Source: Nannobrachium achirus (Eukaryota; Chordata; Actinopteri; Myctophiformes; Myctophidae). From it: DNA of 64,000 bases. The position numbers and the translations under genes were made by a program. The notes beneath the pieces were generated by a model, which worked only from the letters and a program-made list of their open reading frames with translations, had not been told where the DNA came from and did no database searches. Numbering within the stretch: position 1 is the first letter of the stretch; each line of letters starts with the position of its first letter. The stretch is taken from the NCBI GenBank assembly GCA_963921795.1, contig OY997645.1, positions 34,730,082 through 34,794,081 of the forward strand. Reading direction: 5' to 3'. Shown here piece after piece: positions 34,331-45,895 of this stretch.

Positions 34331-34334
34331 AAAT

Positions 34335-34800
34335 TATTAATTGCGACCGTCAGGTCGCAGTTACTATCAAAACTGTCAGTCTGTCCGTCACGTTACACTT
34401 TTCCCCTACTCTTACTGTATCTCCGCCATCGTTCCCCCAATCTCATTTCTCACATGGCCCTCTTCTAGCGCCACCATGAGGCAGATTCTTGCAAAACACA
34501 TTTGTGGACACTTCTCCTACAGATTTTGCCCTAAAATCACGCAAAGCGGTACACAGTATCTCTACAGTCATGTCATCAACATGCATCTGTCCCATCTAGC
34601 GCCACCATCAGGCCGATTTTTGCAAAACACATTTTTGGACACTGCTCCTACAGATTTTGCCCTAAAATCATGCAAAGTGTTACACAGTATCTCTACAGTC
34701 ATGTCATCAACATGGATCTGTCCCATTTCCCATATTCCCTCCTGATTGCCTACCATTGCCTTCTAAAGTTTGTGCTTACCGATTAGCGAGTCTTATTGGT
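34335..34800 (+). repeat. GCGACCTACGGTCGC-family copy
   Basis: It starts with a palindrome variant (GCGACCGTCAGGTCGC), then holds two 118-bp sub-units with GCGCCACCAT, AAACACATTTTTGGACACTG and ATTTTGCCCTAAAATCA, and ends with GATTAGCGAGTCTTATTGG. It is one of the more complete forward copies. Confidence 0.75.
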
Positions 34801-34819
34801 AATCTAAGAAGGGTAATCT

Positions 34820-35690
34820 ATCTATAAATGCGAGAAGTCTCTGTCTGTCTGTCTGTCTGTGTGTCTGTGTGTCTGTAATCCGCGTATCTCGAGAACCGTT
34901 CGTCCCACCGGCTTCAGATTCGGCACGCGCGTTCCCCGCCGCGGCACGGAGTGCAGTGCCGGGTCTCGACCCGACCCGACGCGCGGTTTTCCCGAACCGG
35001 CGCGAAACGTTCGGAATCTCCTTATGCGGGGTTGATTGTTGACATCAGGCTGTTCCGGAGGAAATCGGCGAAAGCTCTGACTCATTGTGACATCACTTCA
35101 TAAAAGGCTCTGACATCACGTACGCCACATGAGTCAACAAAAAATCTCTGTGAGTGTGTATGTATGTATGTAATCCGCGTATCTCGAGAACCGTTCGTCC
35201 CACGGGCACGCGCGTTCTCCATATATGGGCGTTCGTCCCACGGGCACGCGCGTTCTCCATACAGACAGATACTCCATATATCTCCATATATGGGCATAAA
35301 TGGACACAGGCAAACAGATGTTCAAAACGGGTCCTATGACAACAGGTATAATGAGGTTTGCATTAAAGGGGGAACCGGCACTGTGTCTGCAACACAGTTG
35401 GAGGCACAAACAGATACTCCATATATGGGCATAAAATGGAAGCAGATAGACAGATATCTCCATATATGGGCATAAAATGGACCCGACAGACAGACAGACA
35501 GATACAGATATTTCCATATATGGGCATAAATGGACACAGGCAGACAGATGGTCAAAACGGGTCCTATGAAAACAGGTATAATGGGGTTTGCATTAAAGGG
35601 CGGGGCATTCATTCCCTATTTACATTGTTCCGAGTTGGCCAGGTCGCCGACTAGACGCTGGGGCGGCCCAGCTTCTAGTAATAATAATAA
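34820..35690. repeat. Repeat block with duplicated units and CCATATATGG motifs
   Basis: ATCCGCGTATCTCGAGAACC occurs at 34878 and 35172. GGTCCTATGA..ACAGGTATAATG..GTTTGCATTAAAGGG occurs at about 35329 and 35561. Perfect CCATATATGG decamers occur several times between 35217 and 35524. ORFs here are translations of repeats. Confidence 0.6.
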
Positions 35691-35699
35691 GACGTAGAA

Positions 35700-36927
35700 A
35701 GATGAGAAAACAAAGAGAGTGCAAAAGGCAAAAAAGCAACGAGACAAGAAAAGAGCATCCTCAAATGTACATGTGCATAAAGTTTGGCATAATTCTATGT
35801 GCTTAAAGTTTGGCATATTCTATATGCCAACAGCATATTTTTTTCCAGTAGTTTCTACTGTACTGTACTTAACAACAGGTTAATATATTAAGTTCACAGT
35901 ATACATTTATTTACAGGTAGGTACAATTCAACTTCACAGTATCTCTTTATGTGAAGTAGGTTTACAAGGAGGGGACGTGTAGTGTGCTCCTCGTGAGTAC
36001 TTAAAAAGCAGGTTCCTTCATCGCCAAGCCAAAATAGATGTATCTGCTCAGTTTATATTCATTAAAATATATTAATCGATTCATGATTTGTCCTGTCTGA
36101 ACTAAGTATAAATCATACACGAGCATAATCTGAGCACACACATGGGCATGTGACGTGCAGATTTGCCCTGACATTGGGCATGTCCGTATTTGGGCTTGCG
36201 TTGCATTGACAACGATTTATCCTGCATAACATAAACTTTTCTACTCATCGCTTTGATGGCTACTATACTACTACTACCAGTAAGACGCCCTAAGGACGAA
36301 AAGCGAGGATGCGCAGGACAGAATTCGCATAGGACGGAATTCATTTGCAAGTGTGATTCGAGTTGCGGTTGGTTGTTTAAGTTGGACAAAATGTGGATAA
36401 AATATTTTCCCAAATATGGATATGACTGACGTCTGACATCATAGATGTCTTTTATACTCACACAATATGTCCATATATGGGCATTCCAAGCTATGGGCTT
36501 AATATTGATGACATCAGGGATCTCCATATTGGCAGGTCAGCTATAGACATTGAGGCATTTGTAAATGAATTCTTTTTGAGTGGTGCAAACCGCTCCTATA
36601 TTTCACTTTGTAGTGTGTTTAGCTAAAACATTTTAGCACGGAACGATTCATTCATTCATCATTGATTGGCTAGTTGATTAACTAAACATTAGAATTGACC
36701 AAGCAGAAGCTGTTCTACCCATGACGACATGTGTTAGCCAAACAGAACAGACCAATCAAACGCTGTGTTGTTCATGCCAATTTAGATCTGTCTTAGCCAA
36801 TCAAAATCCCGCTGTGTCCATGACGTGTTGTGTGTAATGGCCAGGTTGTTTGTCTGACCCCCTGTCTGTTTTCAGATGGCATACATCTGTCTCCAGGAGG
36901 CAACCCAGCACTTCTTGGCGTTGGCTT

Positions 36928-36950
<23 letters not shown>
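35700..36950. other. Non-coding stretch
   Basis: No gene is supported. A short duplicated GTGCATAAAGTTTGGCATA/GTGCTTAAAGTTTGGCATA pair lies at 35770-35817. A (CTA)n run ends it at 36929-36958. Confidence 0.35.
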
Positions 36951-36956
<6 letters not shown>

Positions 36957-36958
<2 letters not shown>

Positions 36959-38827
36959 CAGTAAGACTCCCTAATCGGGAGCTAAGCGACCGTAGGTGGC
37001 TTATCTCCACAAATAGGGCAAAAATTTGTTTTTCCAAAATCTTCCTGATCCATGTTGATGACATGAGTGTAGACATGCTGTGTAGTGATATTCGTGATTT
37101 TCGGGCAAAAACTGTAGGAGCAGTGTCCAAAAATCTGTTGTGCGCTGCAGTGGCTATACTACCAGTAAGACTCCCTAATCGGGAGATAAGCGACCGTAGG
37201 TCACTTATCTCCACAAATAGGGCAAACATTTGTTTTTCCAAAATCTTCCTGATCCATGTTGATGACATGAGTGTAGACATACTGTGTAGTGATTTTCGTG
37301 ATTTTAGGGCAAAATCTGTAGGAGCAGTGTCCAAAAATGTGTTTTTAAAAATCGGCCTGCAGGTGGCGCTATATGGGACAGATTCATGTTGATGGGATGA
37401 GTGTAGACATACTGTGTACCGATTTGCGTGATTTTAGGGCAAAGATTTTAGGAGCAGTGTCCAAAAATGTGTTTTGCAAGAATCGGCCTCATGGTGGCGC
37501 TAGAAGAGGGCCATGTGAGAAATGAGGGGTGGGGTCTCCGCGCCGCCAAGGCGGACGAATAGGTACCGGCCCCGGCTGTCCCGGTCGCTCCTAGCCGGAG
37601 TTACGGCATTTTATGTGAGCTGCAGTGTAGGGGGTCCTCCACTGGGGGCGCCACCACTTTTGCATCCGTTCTGGAGCACCAGGAGTCGGTGGTCCCCGGG
37701 AATTCCCCGTGAGCAGCCCCGTTGGGGTGGTCATTTGGTCAGTTTAGCACATTTGGTCATTTTTTACATCTGGGGGTCCCCCAGGGACCTGGGGGTCCCT
37801 GGAGCTCCGGGGGTCCTTGGAGGTTGTAGTTTGGCAGGTAAGGAGTGTGTGTGCAAAATTTGGCATGGATCGGGGCAACGGTTGCGGAGATATGAGCAGG
37901 GCAAGAGTGTGACGTGTGACTGACGGACTGACTGACTGACTCACTCACGGACAGCCTGTGGAGGTTTTGGTAGTAAATGCGACCTACGGTCGCAACTACT
38001 ACTACCAGTAACACTCCCTAATCGGGAGATAAGCGACCGTAGGTCACTGATCTCCACAAATATGGCAAAAATGTGTTTTGCCAAAATCTTCCTGATCCAT
38101 GTTGATGACATGAGTGTAGACATACTGTGTAGTGATTTTCGTGATTTTAGGGCAAAATCTGTAGGAGCAGTGTCCAAAAATGTGTTTTTAAAAATCGGCC
38201 TGGAGGTGGCGCTATATGGGAGAGATTCATGTTGATGGGATGAGTGTAGACATACTGTGTACCGATTTGCGTGATTTTAGGGCAAAAATTGTAGGAGCAG
38301 TGTCCAAAAATGTGTTTTGCAAGAATCGGCCTCATGGTGGCGCTAGAAGAGGGCCATGTGAGAAATGAGGGGTGGGGTCTCCGCGCCGGCAAGGCGGACG
38401 AATAGGTACCGGCCCCGGCTGTCCCGGTCGCTCCTAGCCGGAGTTACGGCATTTTATGTGAGCTGCAGTGTAGGGGGTCCTCCACTGGGGGCGCCACCAC
38501 TTTTGCATCCGTTCTGGAGCACCAGGAGTGGGTGGTCCCCGGGAATTCCCCATGAGCTGCCCCGTGGGGGTGGTCATTTGGTCAGTTTAGCACATTTGGT
38601 CATTTTTTACATCTGGGGGTCCCCCAGGGACCTGGGGGTCCCTGGAGCTCCGGGGGTCCTTGGAGGTTGTAGTTTGGTAAGGTAGGTGTGTGCAAAATTT
38701 GGCATGGATCGGGGCAACGGTTGCGGAGATATGAGCAGGGCAAGAGTGTGACGTGTGAGGTGTGACAGACAGACTGACTGACGGACTGACGGACGGACTT
38801 ACACTTTGTGCAGGGTTTGATAGTAAA
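36957..38827 (-). repeat. Tandem array of GCGACCTACGGTCGC-family units
   Basis: A 204-bp partial unit (36957) is followed by an 843-bp unit (37161) and a near-identical third unit (38004) in tandem. Each begins ACCAGTAAGA or ACCAGTAACA plus the hairpin CTCCCTAATCGGGAG, carries three 118-bp sub-units, then a GC-rich part with GGGGGTCCCCCAGGGACCTG, and ends GTAAATGCGACCTACGGTCGC. The third unit is cut by the LTR element at 38828 and its last bases resume at 59107. Long ORFs repeat in both units, but only because the DNA is duplicated. Confidence 0.88.
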
Positions 38828-39338
38828 TGATGGAATTTGGATCATATTCCATATGGATAAACAGTTTTCCCCAACCATAATAAAGTACTCCACACAATGA
38901 ATGAGACCACACCGGGGAATATGCGTTTTTTGATAAGTTGTATTGAAAATATAGTCAGTTTAAATTGTACTGTACAAGTACAGTAGAGCAAAATCACCCA
39001 TCGTAGCTCTCAGGTTAATAGACAGTTGACATGATTTTATATAGTTACTGTGAAGCAGTATGATGTAATATCGTGACCGTGGTCACCTCATCGGCTGACC
39101 TGACCTTTATCAGTGGTCAGAACACAACAGAATTGTTGATTAAAGATGGTTTGCCAGTTACATACTGTATCAGGCCCTTGTACAGTGTCAAGGCTGTAGG
39201 AACAACAACGTTAGAACAACAGGGTTTGTTTTGGAACAGGGTGGCAAACAGCACAATCAAAGAGTTAAGATATTTGACCGTTATACACAAATTGGTACAC
39301 ACTATATTAATATTATTTTAAATAATATTAATCCATCA
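38828..39338 (-). repeat. 3' LTR of the nested element
   Basis: It is 511 bp with TG...CA ends and is the same as 58596-59106. On the minus strand a TATATAAAA lies at about 39035-39043, a plausible core promoter. The 82-aa ORF on the plus strand is repeated in both LTRs and is not thought to be a gene. Confidence 0.92.
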
Positions 39339-39503
39339 ATTCCATCCCCTTGTACCAATTTGGGATAGGTCAAAGAAAAATAAACAACAAGGGAAGAAGA
39401 CATGGGTTAAACTTTTTAAAGGTATTTGAAACAGAACATAATAGTTGAACAGTTTAAGTCAAAAACATTTCGATAGCTTTAAGTTTTAAAGAGGAGAGTC
39501 AAA

Positions 39504-39799
39504 AGAACGGAGGGTTACACTGTAACCCAGGTTCTCTGAGTGGAGAGACTGACTCTCCACTACATATTTTCAATATGTATGGGAAGCTGACCCACGGGCA
39601 GCAGACATGGAATATCTCTTTAAGACACATCACCTGTGGTGGCCCTGCCCTGATTAGCAATCAGTGGGGTATTTAAGCCCCACCTGAGCAGGGCCACCTT
39701 GATTAAACTTTTGATTGGAACGAATTTCGGAGCGGCTCTTGCGTGGAGAGTCAATCTCTCCACTCAGAGAACCTGGGTTACAGTGTAACCCTCCGTTCT
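39504..39799. repeat. Foldback with 57-bp arms at the left end of the nested DNA element
   Basis: The left arm starts AGAACGGAGGGTTACACTGT and the right arm is its complement ending CCGTTCT, with one mismatch in about 57 bp. Between the arms lies the 160-bp segment that recurs inverted at 54391. Confidence 0.85.
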
Positions 39800-40004
39800 C
39801 TTTCGTGTTCGAGACTGACTCTCCACTACATATTTTCAATATGTATGGGAAAACGCTGTAAGACACACCGCGAGGAAACAAGCAGACCAGCTGCTCCTGC
39901 GGCAGCCCGAGGTAGTTTAACCTCAAAAAGTATCAGAGCCTATACGTGGCTAGCCAGAGCTCACTAACATGCTCCAAAAAATATTACTATTCGCTCCAAG
40001 TATG

Positions 40005-40195
40005 TACATACTTATGGCCTAGGCGCAAGACGCTACCTAGGCCCAGCTGGCCCCACAAGAGGCTAAGGCCAGTCAATTACATTCGTGGCCTAGGCGCAAG
40101 ACGCAACCTAGGCCCAGCTGACCCCACCAGAGGCTAAGGCCAGTTAATAACTTGTGGCCTAAGCTCAAGATGCTACCTAGGCCCAGCCAGTCGAA
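40005..40195. repeat. Three-copy tandem repeat of about 70 bp
   Basis: TGGCCTAGGCGCAAGACGC, ACCTAGGCCCAGC and GAGGCTAAGGCCAGT recur three times, the last copy being diverged. Confidence 0.8.
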
Positions 40196-40621
40196 CTAAT
40201 AGACACCCACCATTGCATAGCATGCCAGACCGGCTCCCTGGAGGGAGTTGATGCAGCCACGTTCAGTTGGTAGAACCGGGTGAATGTCGATGGAGTCGAT
40301 TCTGGCGCTTCTGTGCAGATCTCTGACAGAGATGCACCATTCCAAGAGCCCAGGAGGCTGCCGACCCATGTGTGGAGTGTGCTCACACTCCAGGCGGCAC
40401 TGGTGGATTACCTCTGTGATCCAGTGGGACAAGTCCAGCCTTCGACAGTGGTCTACCCCAGCACTCCTGCTTAACTAAGTGAAGAGCTGGTTCGTTACCT
40501 TGTGGGCATGTGTAGCCCTGATGTACGACTCTAACGCTCTTAACAGTAAGGAGCGGGGACTGACTTTGTCACTGTACCCCATCTGTCTGCATGTCAAGAG
40601 AGGACAGAACCCGGAGTTCCG

Positions 40622-40636
40622 ACAAGATGGCGACCG
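40622..40636 (+). promoter_or_regulatory. YY1-like site at LINE start
   Basis: CAAGATGGCG lies about 10 bases from the element's first base. In mammalian L1 a YY1 site of this core sets the transcription start. The same role here is inferred. Confidence 0.5.
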
Positions 40637-40749
40637 AGTAGGACGCGTTTGTTGAGCTCTGTAGAGGTGCAAAGTTTTCACATTTTTTAAGCCCATTTTT
40701 TACTGCCTTTATAGTTCTTTTGAGACTTTAAACGCCAAAACACTGGTGA

Positions 40750-41706
40750 GTGTCTGTTTTTGCAGTTGTTTCGTGTTTCATGCCGAATACGATTAACACG
40801 AGGTCGAGGAGTACCAGGTCTCCGACCGCAAACGCTGACAACATGGCTGGCGCAATGCAGGGCGACGCTGACGCTCCGGTTACAAAGAGCATGCTGCGCG
40901 AGGTCCTCAAGGAATCACTGAAAGAGTTTATGGATGGTTTTATTCAACCCATGATGCTTGGCTTGGAGAAGAAATTACTGAAGAAGATTGATGACTTCGG
41001 AAAGGAGCTGCGTCCTGCAGTCGCCACGCTGAACACGACCGTGGCTGAACATGGGGAGGCCATTGAGAACTTTGGTTCCTCCATGGACAGTTTGCAGATG
41101 TGTATCACTGAATTGGAGAGAAGATGTGCTAATCTGGAGGAGAAGCTCGTCATAGCAGAAGACCGGAGTCGTAGGAACAACATAAGAGTGATTGGGATCT
41201 CTCCTGGGCTAGAAAAGGCTGACCCAGTGGCCTTTATCCAGTCTTTTTTGCAGAAAACATTCCCCGACGAGTTTCCCGACTCCCCCCCGGAGGTGGATCG
41301 TGCTCATCGGACCGGCAATCCACGTTCTGATAAGCCAAGGGCTTTCCTGGCAAGGATCCATTTTTTCCGGGTAAAGGAACGCATACTCCAGCTCTCCAGG
41401 AAAGCAGGCCAACTGACATACAATGGCAAAAAGGTGTATATTTTCCCCGACTGGTCTGCTGAAACATCAAAGAGAAGGGCAGCTTTCGGGCCAGTAAAGG
41501 AATTCCTACGTTCCATCACCGCGGAAGGAGTTAAATACGGAATAAGGCACCCGAGCAAATTCTGGATAACCGTGGATGAGGCGACTTCTACTTTCAACTC
41601 ACCCAAGGAAGCGCTGGCCTTTTGCAAGGATAAGTTCAAGACTCCAGGTGCTGCGGACGAGACTCTAGCTACGCAGGATGATGAGACGACAGTTACAGAG
41701 AACTAA
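40750..41706 (+). CDS. L1-type ORF1 protein (RNA-binding chaperone)
   Basis: This 318-aa protein has the L1 ORF1p plan: a basic N-terminus (NTRSRSTRSP), a coiled coil at about residues 60-140 (HGEAIENFG, LERRCANLEEKL), then RRNNIRVIGI opening an RRM-like domain, then a C-terminal domain with RAFLARIHFF, YNGKKVYIFPDWS and a Lys/Arg-rich stretch. It would trimerise, coat the LINE RNA and aid target-primed reverse transcription. No stop or shift is seen. A second in-frame ATG at residue 11 may be the true start. Confidence 0.88.
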   Translation: MSVFAVVSCFMPNTINTRSRSTRSPTANADNMAGAMQGDADAPVTKSMLREVLKESLKEFMDGFIQPMMLGLEKKLLKKIDDFGKELRPAVATLNTTVAEHGEAIENFGSSMDSLQMCITELERRCANLEEKLVIAEDRSRRNNIRVIGISPGLEKADPVAFIQSFLQKTFPDEFPDSPPEVDRAHRTGNPRSDKPRAFLARIHFFRVKERILQLSRKAGQLTYNGKKVYIFPDWSAETSKRRAAFGPVKEFLRSITAEGVKYGIRHPSKFWITVDEATSTFNSPKEALAFCKDKFKTPGAADETLATQDDETTVTEN

Positions 41707-42309
41707 CTTTTACCAGGGACACTTTTGCTTTTGTGATCGCGTGCTTTCAAACACATTCTGCCGATGTGATATCCTTTTGCCTTTAATGGACTGTTGGTAA
41801 GCTGGCTGGGACTTTGGAGATGACTTTTACGCAGCGTCTTTCTTTCCTCACTCTCTCCTCCTCCTCCTCCCCAAAGGGTGAGTTGTTAATGTAAGCCTAC
41901 TTATTGTTTTGGACTCATCATCTGACTTGACGTTGTGTTTTCAAGTGTTTCGTTTCATAATGCCTATTTTATTTGTATTGAAGAATAAGATATATTTTAT
42001 TTTTTAATAAGATCTGTAAGCAGATGGGTGTTACTCGTTTTAATTTAGGTTACCGCAAGGAGAGAGGATTTAGGGCTGATAAAGCTATAAGCATAATTCA
42101 CTGTCTTTTTTGTTTGAATATAATGGACATTGTTCTTGTTATTATTGTATTCTTTTTCTTTGCTCTTATTGAGCGTTGTGCTGCTTACTATATAGGTCTA
42201 GAGGGTTTTATCTCTCTCTGTTAAGCTTTGTCTAACGTGTTCCGTGTCCCGGTTCCGAGCCTGCTCTCTCTCTCGTCTTCCCTCTGTGTCTCTCTATCTA
42301 TCTCGGCTT

Positions 42310-42385
<76 letters not shown>
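42310..42385. repeat. (CT)n microsatellite
   Basis: A pure CT run of about 75 bases, with a second shorter run at 42415-42443. Confidence 0.95.
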
Positions 42386-42386
<1 letters not shown>

Positions 42387-42412
42387 GGCTCTCTCTCTCG
42401 CTGTGTGTGTGT

Positions 42413-42448
<36 letters not shown>

Positions 42449-43646
42449 GTTAGGTAATGGCGGCTATGTTGGTTGTTAGTTTATGGTTCGTTTATGCCTC
42501 CTAAAACGCTACTTTCTCGGGTAGGAGGGCGAGACTGGGCTTTGGCCTTTGTATTGAGTAATGTAGCCTACTGTTTAAGGCGAAACAGATATAAATAATA
42601 TGGTCTAAATTGTGAAGGCTCCGCGGTTCCAGAGACCACTCGCTCTCCCGCCCTTTCTCTATGTCTCTCTACCTATCTCTGCTTCTCCTCTCTCTCTCTC
42701 TCCCTGGCTCATTGACTCGTTCTTTTCTTTCCTTTTTTTTTTCCTAATCTTAATAGCTGGCGGATGTACGATCTCGTGGCGCGTTGGCTCTACGTGCTCG
42801 TGGATCCGCTGTCTGGGGGGGGGGGGGGGGGGGGGGGGTAGTTATTTACCTACTTTACTTGTTGTCTTCTAAGATGTTAATTTCTTGATGGGGGAGAGGG
42901 GAGCTCTGAATTGGGGATATTTATTTTGTAGTCGTGATTGGGTATGTTCACTGTTTGAAGTATGGTAGTTTACTGCAGACTTAACTAATATGATTGACAT
43001 TTATCTAAGTTTGCACTGGCCTTTTGGGCATGTACAGGGAGCTGTATATGGCGCAGTATGCATCATGTGTGCTGTGTTGTATATGGTTTCCTGATCATAC
43101 ATAACTGTGTTTTATGTAAATACTTATGTATACAGACTTTTCTTTTCTTTCTTTTTTTCCCCCTTCTAATTAGTAATTGTGGTTTGTATGCATGGATGCA
43201 TAGGGGGGGCTGTGTGTGGCGCAGTATGCATTAACACTGTGTGTGCTTTGCTGCATATGGCCCCCCGTATGTGCTTTTAATTTCTATTTCTAACTACATA
43301 TGTAAGTGCATATATGTTTTATATCATATACACTGATTTCCTTTTTTATTTATTTTTATTATTAATATTATATTAGTGCCTTGTCGTGGTGACAGCCTTA
43401 TTTCCACATATCTGTCACAAGTGTTTGGTTATTTGCATTAACGTGGCTTATAGGGCTTTATCACATTCTAAGTGGGCCTAATGCTGGACTGATTATTATT
43501 ACTAGAATTTCGGGCCCCCTTCGGGGGCCCTCAAATCTAGAGCTCGGGCCCCCTCTGGGGGCCCTCACGGTATACCAGCAATCAAATTGATTTGTCCATA
43601 TATGGAGATCTATGTCGACCGCTATTTTTTGCCACAGAGATTAAAA

Positions 43647-43651
<5 letters not shown>

Positions 43652-43710
<59 letters not shown>

Positions 43711-43728
43711 TGTATATATATATATATG
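43652..43728. repeat. (TA)n microsatellite
   Basis: A TA dinucleotide run is broken once by CTG near 43711. The ORFs across it are artefacts. Confidence 0.95.
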
Positions 43729-45193
43729 CAATGTAATCCATGCAGACGAATACAGGTCCAGTGGACAGGTAACCAATGTTGTTGCCATCAATGTTAAATA
43801 GTCACACTTTGTTTCCAAAGTGTGAAGTGGTTTGAAGTAACAATGGGTTGTAAGGGGTGTGTCTAATACAATTAATATCAAATATCTAAATCTGAATCAA
43901 GAAACTGAAAAACTGTTTTAAAGGGGTGAAAAGTATATGTATTTCCCTGTATTTATGAAGGAAATGTACAAATGAAATGTGATGTAAAATCAAAAGGAAA
44001 TACATCTAAATACATCTGTATTTTTTCAGTGTTTTCAGGGGGCACTACATTCAGCATTTGTATAGTCTATATGGCAGGGTCTCCCCCAAACTGTATATGT
44101 ATTGTGTCTCTACAGTGACTGCAACGACCAGACGATCATTTGTTGGCCATTGTCATTATGCATTATTTATTTCATAGTTAAATGGGGAGCGCTGGCAATG
44201 ATCACTCCATTGATCATTGGCCTATTTCTACATTGCAGTTGTGAGTTTGTAGATCTGCTATTTTAATATTTGAAAAGGGACATTCTGCTTAATGAGTAGG
44301 CCTACTTTTACTTTTGGTACTTAAGTACATATTAATACCAATTGAATACTTGTGTACTTTCATTCAATTTTGAATTCCGGACTTTTCGCTACTTGTAAGG
44401 GAATGGTCACACCAAAGTATGGCTACTCAACTACATTTGGGGGTCCTACTTTTAAAGTAAAAAAAAACTGTTAAAAACAGTTCTACACAGCTGCAGAACT
44501 GTTTAGGCTTAATATAATAGGGTTTATATAAAGTATGATGTCTTAATCTTACATTGGGAGAAAGTTCTTTCACAGTCAAATCTTTCCTACACAAACTTAT
44601 TTTTTTTTGTAATTTTTTGCCACCTCACCCTTTTCGGGAGGGGGGACAACAGTACCCTTTGCCCCCCCCCCTATCGGCGGCCCTGCCTGTCGATCTTAAT
44701 GTAGAGAATGATGTGCAAGGGAAAGTGCACGCAGCGTTCCTCACACCAGACGCTCACGCACACACGCATCTAAATCTAATCATTCAGATACAATATTGTA
44801 AGCCCTTTGTTGCTCAAATCGCGGCCGAAGTGGATGTCTCAGTGACTCTTGAGTTGGCACAGTTTTCCACTTTGTGACGGCGTGAGAAATACGATGTGTG
44901 GCGTGAGAGCGTGTGAAGAGGGTCATTTGTGCTCATTGCGTGAGTACTTTTCCTAAAAGTTGGCAGCCCTGCTTTTATACCAATACATTTTGATACCAAT
45001 ACCAATACTTTTGTACTTTTACTCAAGTAAATTGCGGACTTTTACTTTGAATTACGTAATTTTACTTGTAACAGTATTTCTACATTGCCGTAATGATACT
45101 TTTACTTAAGTAAAACATTTGAGTACTTTCTGCCTGTGTGTCTGTCAGTGTCGGCACAACGACCCTGATCTATTGTCATTATTTCTTTCATGG

Positions 45194-45644
45194 TTAAATC
45201 ATAATGATGCGGCTCGAATTGCTGGCGATCATTGTCCATTGATCATTGTGAAGAAGGCTGGAGTACTTTTACTTGTTGAATTGGCGACTTTTTCTTTGAT
45301 CATTGTGAAGAAGGCTGGAGTACTTTTACTTGTTACTTTTGTTGGTCTGTGTTCGGGGACGTTTATAAGGGACCTGACCGCATGTATTCCTCATGTTTTG
45401 ACACCAACAATGAATTAAATCATAATGATGAGGCTCGAATTGCTGGCGATCATTGTCCATTGATCATTGTGAAGAAGGCTGGAGTACTTTTACTTGTTGA
45501 ATTGGCGACTTTTTCTTTGATCATTGTGAAGAAGGCTGGAGTACTTTTACTTGTTACTTTTGTTGGTCTGTGTTCGGGGACGTTTATAAGGGACGTACCT
45601 GACCGCATGCATGTATTCCTCATGTTTTGACACCAACAATGAAG
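45194..45644. repeat. 221-bp direct duplication
   Basis: TTAAATCATAATGATG and everything down to ATGTTTTGACACCAACAATG is repeated at a 221-bp offset with few changes. Each unit itself holds two copies of GAAGAAGGCTGGAGTACTTT. Confidence 0.9.
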
Positions 45645-45729
45645 ATATTGTTGCGGGGCTGCTCGCTGTGTTAAGGCTGTTAGCTGCTTCCTCCCCTCCC
45701 CTCATCTCTCTCTCTCTCTGTCTGGGTCA

Positions 45730-45751
45730 CGTTGCGGCACGCTGTTAGCTG

Positions 45752-45819
<68 letters not shown>

Positions 45820-45845
45820 GTCGCGTTGCGGCACGCTGTTAGCTG

Positions 45846-45894
<49 letters not shown>

Positions 45895-45895
45895 G
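45730..45895. repeat. Two (CT)n arrays with a shared spacer
   Basis: GCGGCACGCTGTTAGCTGCT is followed by a long CT run twice, and a third GCACGCTGTTAGCTGCT comes after. This suggests slippage of a CT-plus-spacer unit. Confidence 0.9.

Noticed and set aside
37522..38685. Two similar ORFs of 133 and 106 aa in the tandem array
   Set aside because: Their similarity comes from DNA duplication of the 843-bp unit. The frames are Pro/Gly-rich, on the strand opposite to the family's forward direction, and end where the repeats diverge.
34335..38827. Recurrent GATTTTGCCCTAAAATCACG sub-units as a CRISPR-like array
   Set aside because: The host is a vertebrate, the sub-units are about 118 bp and fully repeated with no unique spacers.
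39073..39321. 82-aa ORF, identical at 58841-59089
   Set aside because: It lies inside the LTR and runs against the element's direction. Identity reflects the two LTRs, not selection on a gene.
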